A DNA stretch of 63,575 bases, from positions 1 to 63,575 of the forward strand of contig MNCI01023303.1 of NCBI GenBank assembly GCA_015680685.1, given 5' to 3'. Position numbers and translations under genes: made by a program. Below, one piece after another: positions 56,761 through 63,575 of the stretch. Below the pieces are notes generated by a model, which was given only the letters and a program-made list of their open reading frames with translations, searched no databases and had not been told where the DNA came from. Numbering within the stretch: position 1 is the stretch's first letter; each line of letters opens with the position of its first letter. Source of the DNA: Gnetum montanum (Eukaryota; Streptophyta; Gnetopsida; Gnetales; Gnetaceae).

Positions 56761-59010
56761 AGCTTTAATGTTGTCGTACCATTCAGGCGTGCTTTCCTTG
56801 AGAAGAGAGGAGATTTGCACCATATGAATGATAGGATCTGTGCAGTTGGTAATCTATGCGGGGCAGGTGTCAAAAAGATGTGCAGGCATGTTCAAAGCCA
56901 GTGTTGCCAGTGCATCGGCCAGTGTGTTATCCGTGCGTGGCACGTGCTTGGCATCGATGGTCGCGAATCGTCTCAGAAGATCTTTAGCCATCTCGCAGTA
57001 GGGCTGCAAATGCACAGCCTTGCAGGCGTAGACTCCTATGATCTGATTTATGACAAGCATCAAATCACCCCTAATCGCTAGGTGTTGAACATCGAGTTCA
57101 CCGGTAGTTAGTAATCCCCTGAGGAGCCCCTCGTACTCTACCACATTGTTCGTATAGGGGAAGGTCAAGCAATAAGCGTGTAGACGCACATCCTTAGGCG
57201 ATAGCGTGATAACAGTGGCAGCACAGCCACATCTAGCGGTTGAAGCTCCGTCGAAATACAACGTTGCTTCGGGGCCTGTGAAGACAGGGCTTAAACTATG
57301 TACATGTTCATCAGGGAACTCTAGCTCTATAGTTGCTTGATTGTTAATCGGTGAAGTTATTAACTGGTCAGCTATCGCTTGGCCTTTCGTAGATGATTGG
57401 CCAATATAGTGCAGATCAAATTCTGCCGTGATAGCCTTCCAGCGAGCTATTTTACTACTCTCGTATAAGCTATGCGTAATGGCTCTAAGAATGTTGTTTT
57501 TACAGATGACGTTGACCTGGCTACGGAAAAGATAATGCTTACATTTCTTAAGCGTAAAAACTAATGCTAGGCAACTACGCTTGACGTCGTTGTACCTCGT
57601 TTCGTATGCACACAAAGCATGACTCAAGTAGTAGATGGGCACTTCCGATCCATCGTCCTTCCTTTGACAAAGTAACGCTGCTATCGCTACGTCCGAAGTT
57701 GTGAGGTAAATGTAAAATGGAAAATCCCTTTGTGGTGGGAAAACCGTCAGCAAATGTTGCAGTTCTTGTTTTAAGCTGTCAAATGCATGTTGGCAATCAT
57801 CGGTCCATTCGAAATTAACCCCCGTTTTCAGCAAGTGTTGCATAGGGTTTAACTTGTCGGTTAACCTCGAAATGAACTGGCATATAAACTGTAAGCATCC
57901 CTGTAACCCGCATAATTTCTTGAGGTCTGTAGGAGGCGTTAACTCGACAATGGCTTTCACCTTATCAGGGTCAACTCGTATGCCAGTTTCCGACACCACA
58001 AACCCCAGCATGCGTCCAATTTTGACTCCGAATACGCACTTGTTTGGGTTAAGCCTGAGCTCGTATTTGGAGCATCTTTTAAGAACTAACTCCAGGTCTC
58101 TTGAATGATCCTCAGACTTCAAAGACTTAACAGCTATGTCATCTACGTAATCATTCAGCCTTCCTAGGAGGTAATCACTGAAGATGTATGTCATGGCCCG
58201 TTGATACGTTGCTCCGGCATTCTTCAGACCAAAAGGCATCATAGTATAGCAGAAGGTGCCCCAGGGCATCATGAATGTCGTGGTCAATTGATGTTCTAGG
58301 CTAATGCAAATCTAGTTATAGCCTAAAAATCCATCCATGAAGGACAGAAGTGCATAGCTGTTGTATCCACTAGCTGGTCGATACTCAGCAACGGGAAGTT
58401 ATCCTTGATTAAGGCCTTATTCAAATCCCGGAAGTCTATGCAGATGCGTATGCTTCTAGTCTTCTTTGGTATGACTACAATGTTAGATGCCCAGTCCGAG
58501 TAATCGACCGCACGGATGAAACCAACCTGGTATAGCTTGGTGATTTCATCACGCACGGCTAGCGCGATCTCTGGCCTGATTTTGCATGCCTTTTGCCTAA
58601 GTGCTTTAACTTGCGGGTCTAGCATGATGTTATGCTGGATTAACCTGGGATCTAGTCCAGGCATATCCTTGTATGACCATGCAAAGATAGTAATTTTGTC
58701 TTGCAGGACCTATTTTATGGCATCGTGCATTTTTTGGTCTAACAAAGAACTGACTTTAAGAGTTTTAGTCTCACCCTTATGCGTAATGATAGGAACCTCA
58801 CTGAGGGGATCTTTGGTTATGTCCCCAGCCTCCAGGTCTAGCGTGCGTGTCGACTGTTCTGGCCATTCTGGGGACGTCTCCGATGCAGCTATGGTTATGC
58901 CTTCTAAAGAGGAATTAACATCTACTAGCGCAGAGTCAAACTGCCTAATTACCTTCCCGTATGGGCCCATCAAAGTTAGGGGTGCTGAAACTGTTGCGTC
59001 CATTTGCCGT
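56761..59010 (-). pseudogene. E5 reverse transcriptase and two RNase H domains
   Basis: Begins MDATVSAPLTLMGPYGK near 59003, as in E7. RT: DWASNIVVIPKKTRSI, MPFGLKNAGATYQRAM, LNDYVDDIAVK, then a 477-residue open run (56854-58287) through connection, first RNase H (YLTTSDVAIAALLCQRK; first Asp absent) and the archaeal-type RNase H (YFDGAS, VVEYEGLLRGL, AIRGDLML, NTLADALATL). Breaks: one stop near 58709 and a frame change near 58310. Confidence 0.9.
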
Positions 59011-59017
59011 CTGTCCT

Positions 59018-59427
59018 GCAAAAAATGCCAAGTGCGTAAATGATTAGGAGACCAGTGACGTGATGTCGCCAAACGTGGAAGGCTAACTAAATTTTGAATA
59101 TTATAGACAAGCTGTAATCAATGTAACCCGATTACAAAGCGATAAGATGTGGTAGTTTAACATCATTTTGGACAGTGGCGCGTACGATATCAGCCGCATT
59201 AATATCTAGATTTTCAGGTTCCGTTTTAGGGAAGTCCCACTTAAATCGGATATCAAGTCGGTGATCCTCGTGTATAAGTAAGGAGTTTTTTGATGAGGAT
59301 AGGTTGTTGGCTGTTGAGAATTAGAACTCATGACTGTCGCTGAGAGAAGGAAGAGCAGAAAGTTAGAACGTGTGATCTTGCGAGGATTTGCAAGTGTTAA
59401 GCTGTGAAAAATTCTAAAGCCGTCGCA
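59018..59427. promoter_or_regulatory. E5 divergent region between RT start and antisense gene
   Basis: Separates the two opposing reading directions. It holds a worn TAGTTTAACATCATTTTGGAC unit (array B remnant), a sense splice-acceptor-like TTTTTTGCAG (minus), and a weak TATA-like GTATAAG at about 59271 on the plus strand, 157 bp before the ATG. A promoter here is likely by analogy with E7 but weak by sequence. Confidence 0.4.
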
Positions 59428-62400
59428 ATGGCACCGAAGATCAAGAGGAAGAACGCAAAACTGGCCAAAATTGATGAAGTGCAAGAAAATCTGAATCGTG
59501 TTTCGTAGGCACTGGTCGATGGTTGTGACCCTACGCCTTTGAATTGGTAGGCCATTCTTTATATGCTTATGTTTTTCCTTAATGTCTACTTTTCGTGATG
59601 TCTTTTGCATGAATGTGAATTTCGAAATTGTGGACCTCGGGTTAATGCGAGGGTTTGGTGGGGTTGCGTCTACCGCCATTGTCAGGGACGAACCTTGCGT
59701 TATTACAAGGGTTTGGGCGATTTCGGCCTGGATAGCTAGGTGTAATTTATGAGTTTTCTGTGTTAGTGATGCAAATGTAAATGTAGGTGTTAATGTATGT
59801 AATGGGTTTTCTGTACAGCGTTGCGCTAAAGCCCATTCTGGTTGTGTTGGATATTGTTGGGGTTCTATGTTGTATAAACCCCATCGTACCCAATGTCCCT
59901 CCCCCGCACACGCGGTTGCAAGGGAAGGCAATATGGTTTCGACAGGGTGCGCTGGAGTTTCTACAGTTCTTGCTGCGCAACTTCAGTGTCATCGTGTGGT
60001 TTGATTTGTCTGATGATATCGTCGGTGCCCTGTTAGAGCACCTGCTGGCGGGTTCTGGACAAGGGATTCTGGCCTTCTTGACAGATGGGGCCATCGATAC
60101 GGGCCACCCCGAGGACCGAGAACCCAGCGCCTGGGGGTTGCAGAGCTTAAACTGAATCTGGGAAATGGCTCGATTCAGCTGTTATCATGCATATAACAAG
60201 CTGTTCGTGGCTCGCCATGTCTCGACCTATCTCCAGAACCCACAAGGCACGATGTACTATGCAGGCGGGTAAGCAAATTTTATTGACTGTCTATTTTCTG
60301 TTTTGTTGTATATTTGTTGTCGTTGCGAAGTATAAGAGAAGCCCATGTGCAAAATGTAAAATAAGCCTATGTTGTATGGTACAGGTTCTTTATTCAGGAC
60401 AACAGGTTAGTTGGAGATGGGGATGTGTTGTCATGGGCCGAAACGGCGATAATGGCGTTTACCGCAACTAGCAACGTGCACGCTGGTGTTATAGAGCAGA
60501 TTGGCTTTGACATGCGTGAGTACCCCACCCGTTATGCTAGGGCTTTTGAGAATTGCCAACGACTCGGGTGGTTGCACGATGACTGGACCTTAGATCCGCC
60601 CCTTACCGTCGAGGACGTGCAGAGGGAACTCCCGCCATTTCCCTTGCCTTTTGGCCCCGGTAAAGCTGTTGTATAGTGGGTTATTGCGTAATATAGTTGT
60701 AAATTGTGGACATTGTGTAATAGAGCTTTGGTTAATTTGTGCTTCACGTTGTGCAGTTAGGGAATCTCGGGAGATTACCCTTACGATTTCCGGCCACGAG
60801 GCAAACACTGTCCTCTTCCGCTTCGGCGACATCAAAGACGCACAGCGCTGGCTCGGCCACTCGGCGGCCCCAGTCGCGGTGACCTCCAAGATCTGAGCAG
60901 CAAGGCTAATGCACCTATTTTTGGCTACGACTCCTGATGTCCTCGCTAGTCAAATGCTAACCCTTGTCAACTCCTTCAATGAAAAGGCAGAGTGTTTCTG
61001 GACGCGCGTACATAACGTGCACGTAAGCTTTAACATCGACGCTCAGCTCTTTGCGGACCTCTTTGACGTCCCCTCAGACGACCCTCCCGTAAGTGAGAAG
61101 GTGAAGAGGAGCGTCGCCTTCCAGAATTGGTTGAAGGAGTGGCTAAGGGTCCCGAAGGAGACTAAAGGGTTTCCCTGCGAAATATTCGAGATGGGCGTTG
61201 CCAAGACACTTTATCCCCTTTTTCGGGCCCGGACCTTCCCCAAAACTCTCTTGCAGGGGAAGTTCTTTTCTGTAGAATAGACCCGTATTATGCAAGAGGT
61301 TCTGAAGGAGGGGACCTAGTTCAACTAGGCAAGCTATTTTGCCAAGGGACTGCGTAAAGGGATGATCAAGCTTCGCCAGAAGCTTGAGTCCCATTTCAAC
61401 GTGCATTACGCCTTCTTCATAGCTTGCCTCCGGCGGTTGGCTGAGTTTTTGGTCACCCACAGGAATGGGGTCTGGGTGCAGCAAGACCGAGACCAGTTGT
61501 CCAGACCTTGGATTTCAGCACTACCCATGGGCAGGATCCACCGGAAGGGATCGGGGAGTCATTGTCTATAACGACCAAGGGTCTGGCGGTGCCCCAAGTG
61601 TGAGGCCTCGACAGTGTAGGCAAGATAATGAATACTTACACCGGCGACGCCTCGCGAGGGAAACGCCTGGCGGAAGAAACTGTAGAACCTGCAGCTTGGC
61701 GTAAGAGGCTCTGTATAGCCGAGGCCCCTGAGGGTGACACGGGCCGAACTGTGGCAGTCAAAGTTTAGCGGAGTAAGCCTCCACCTGGTAAGCGTGGAAG
61801 AATTATATTATGCAATGTTTGCTTAGATATTTTGTACTGATATACTAAAGTGCTATGACATGACTAGTAAATGTTACGGAAGAACTGACCCCTGAGATGG
61901 GGGCAGTAACACTAAGTCGTAGGGAGGGGGCCTCAATTTTGGAAAAAGAGGCCCCAACTATTAGCATGAGCCGCGTACAGGCTCTGGTGCATGAGGAGGC
62001 CCCAGCTACTGGAAGCAGCGACGCACAGACTCAATTGCGTGAAAGGGAAAGGGATGCGGAAGATGTCGGCGAACTCGCCATTGTCACCGGTAGAGGTAAT
62101 GGTGTGTTAGCATGTTTGCAGGATTTCTGTAAATAAATGAGGTTTCTAACTGGATTACGCTACAGGAGAAGAGGACGCGTCCACGTCTCTCGCTGTGAGC
62201 AGAGCGTGGAGAGACTTCCCTGATAAATTCACCTTCATGGAAGGGGTCGTCATCGACATGATCGAGCGCCTGGAATGCGTCGAACCTAGAGCAGGTACGT
62301 TATGGTCGTAATAAATTTGTGATATCGCATAGTGGTAATATGTCATCAATGTTTGATGGTTGTTTCTGTTAGGAGCTTGCCTCCGATGGGATCCCACTGA

Positions 62401-63551
62401 GCCCATTGATTTGGACACAGTGGAGCCACCATCTAATGAAGCAGTCGTGCCACGCCACATTTATGAGGAAATGCGTAAATGTGCGTTACGATCGACACGC
62501 TACTTATGGGAGAGTAAGGGCGTTAATAAGAATCTATGGAAAAGGTTGCAGAGGTCGGAGCAGAGGGTTGAGTCTCTGACCAAAGAGGTCGGAGACTTAA
62601 AATCGTTGTGCAAATTCCTACAGGCGCGAGCAATGGGGGATGAAGACTAGCGTACTGCTGTTGTCGATTACTCCCAGTATTGGACAGCCATCAAAAACAG
62701 CGTATAGACCAGTCGCGCGTTAGTCGAGCAGCGAATGTAGATAGAACTCCTAGCCCAGAAAAGCCGGGACTGGAGGAATTATTGTGCAAGCGTGCAAGAA
62801 TGGGGACAGAAGGAGAAGGACCACAAGCACTTGTACAAGCGGAAAAGCATTGCTTATCGGAAACTCTATAGAGATCTTGCCGTCAAGGCCTGGTCCTTGG
62901 AAGTCTTCCAGGACGTCATCGGTGCTTCCGATGCCTTCAAGAAGTTCGAGGAGCAGGTGACTATAAGTGCGTCCCCCGAAAGGGCGATGACTCTCCGTGG
63001 GGGTCAGGCTACAATTTCTACTTTCTTCCCAGACCCACCCCGCTGGAGCAGCGTGGAGAAAGGGAAAGTGAAGGCTAGAGTTGCCTTGGGAGAGAATGTA
63101 TGGCCAGATCTAATGGAGGAAGAGATTATGAAACGCCTGTGGGCTAGCCTGGACAAGCTTCCCTTTGCTGCAGAAGTAGGGCCGTCACAAGTAAGTTTAC
63201 GCACGACTTAGTTTGTGTTTCTAATTATGATGTTAAGTCTTGTGTAGCTAATGTGCTTACTGTGTTCAGGTACCAGCCGAGAATAGGGAAGACGAACAAG
63301 CTAAGGAGTTAGTAGAGGGAGCGGCGGAAGCAGAGGAAGAAGCAGAGGAACAGGCAGAAGAAGAGACAGAAGAATGCAACAATGAGGAGCGTCCTTCCGT
63401 GGAGCCGGGGCCAAAACGAGGACCTCACAAAGAGGACATTCTTCGTGAAAGAATCATTTCTAGAAATGACGGTGCATTGGAGGACGATCCACTAGCGTTG
63501 GATCCATACTTAAGAGATACCGGTGATAGTGGCAGTAGGGGAAATGTGTAA
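59428..63551 (+). pseudogene. Antisense multi-exon gene in E5, homologue of 28790-33293
   Basis: Exons: 59428-59546, 59819-60268, 60385-60659, 60757-61787, about 61871-62095, 62166-62294, 62373-63190, 63270-63551 (TAA). Introns have GT-AG ends. Phases 2, 2, 1, 1, 1, and 0 for the last, equal those of E7 where both can be read. Exon 2 is 450 bp in both copies; exon 3 differs by 12 bp. Blocks shared with E7 include RLGWLHDDW/ARGWLHEDW, LYPLFRAR, RDQLSRPWI, LRWDP and VQEWGQKEKDHKHLYK. The last exon has an added Glu-rich stretch. Broken by stops (59509, 60152, 60895 and others), several at former Gln codons. About 1,100 residues if intact. Role unknown. Confidence 0.8.
59819..60268 (+). other. 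Exon 2 of the E5 antisense gene: FCP1-like HAD domain, degenerate
   Basis: KPILVVLDIVGVLC keeps the first Asp of D-x-D-G but has Val for the second; GALEFLQFLLRNFSVIVWFD gives the motif II region; NKLFVARHVSTYLQNPQG stands where N-T-L-x-I-D-D-S is expected. As in E7, both late aspartates are gone. One TGA at 60152. Fold retained, chemistry lost. Confidence 0.6.
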
Positions 63552-63575
63552 TTATAATTTACGCATAGTTTTATT

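Larger units (their letters stand above)
52470..63575 (-). mobile_element. E5, minus-strand Tat-lineage element, truncated by the window end
   Basis: Read on the minus strand from the right: antisense gene, RT, two RNase H, integrase, array C, 3' region, purine tract (CAACAAAGAGGGGCCAT), 3' LTR. Gag-protease and 5' LTR should lie beyond 63575. CTGGT at 52465-52469 is the candidate target duplication. Same family as the solo LTR at 14261. Same plan as E7 but strongly diverged. Confidence 0.88.

Noticed and set aside
58516-59043. 175-codon plus-strand open frame
   Set aside because: Shadow of the E5 RT on the minus strand, whose translation is clearly RT.

Overview
This is plant nuclear DNA, probably from a seed plant with a large repeat-rich genome (a gymnosperm would fit, but the window cannot prove it). 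I see no ordinary single-copy host gene. Almost every base can be assigned to nested Ty3/gypsy LTR retrotransposons in various states of decay. Many in-frame stops are TAG or TAA where relatives have CAG or CAA, as expected for old, heavily cytosine-methylated DNA.

Two groups are present. Group A (E1, E2, E3, E4; all on the plus strand) has 0.8-0.95 kb LTRs that start TGATGA and end TCATCA, a tRNA-Asp-like primer binding site, one RNase H and an Athila-like non-chromovirus gag-pro-pol. Group B (E5, E6, E7 and one solo LTR) has 1.2-2 kb LTRs starting TGAAACACC. Where pol is present (E5 and E7) it has two RNase H domains, the mark of the Tat lineage.

Layout. E1 occupies 1-3714 and resumes at 13126. 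E2 (3715-13125, target-site duplication GTGGC) sits in E1. A solo group-B LTR (14261-15717, duplication GGAAG) sits in the 3' part of E1. An LTR belonging to E1 and/or E4 (from about 15833, resuming 51864-52214) is split by E3 (5' LTR inside the assembly gap at 16190-16709, 3' LTR 51060-51863). E3's integrase is split by E6 (minus strand, 22362-49552, duplication CACCT/CATCT). E6's 3' LTR is split by E7 (plus strand, 22416-40095, duplication CGGAA/CAGGA from CGGGA). An E4 gag remnant (52215-52469) is cut by E5 (minus strand, 52470 to beyond the window end).

The main result concerns E7 and E5. Between protease and reverse transcriptase each carries a long multi-exon gene on the strand opposite to gag-pol (28790-33293 minus in E7; 59428-63551 plus in E5). 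The two copies are strongly diverged, yet the introns that can be compared share position and phase, and the second exon is exactly 450 bp in both. That exon resembles an FCP1/NIF-type HAD phosphatase domain whose catalytic aspartates are lost in both copies. The C-terminal part is a conserved charged/coiled-coil region I do not recognise. In E7 the antisense gene has its own TATA-like box. The block lies where the related Ogre elements carry an intron, so it may be a gene housed in a sense-strand intron. In E7 short minisatellite arrays with a shared TAAACT core flank the modules. E6 looks like the same design after loss of everything between two such arrays, leaving a gag-protease-only element.
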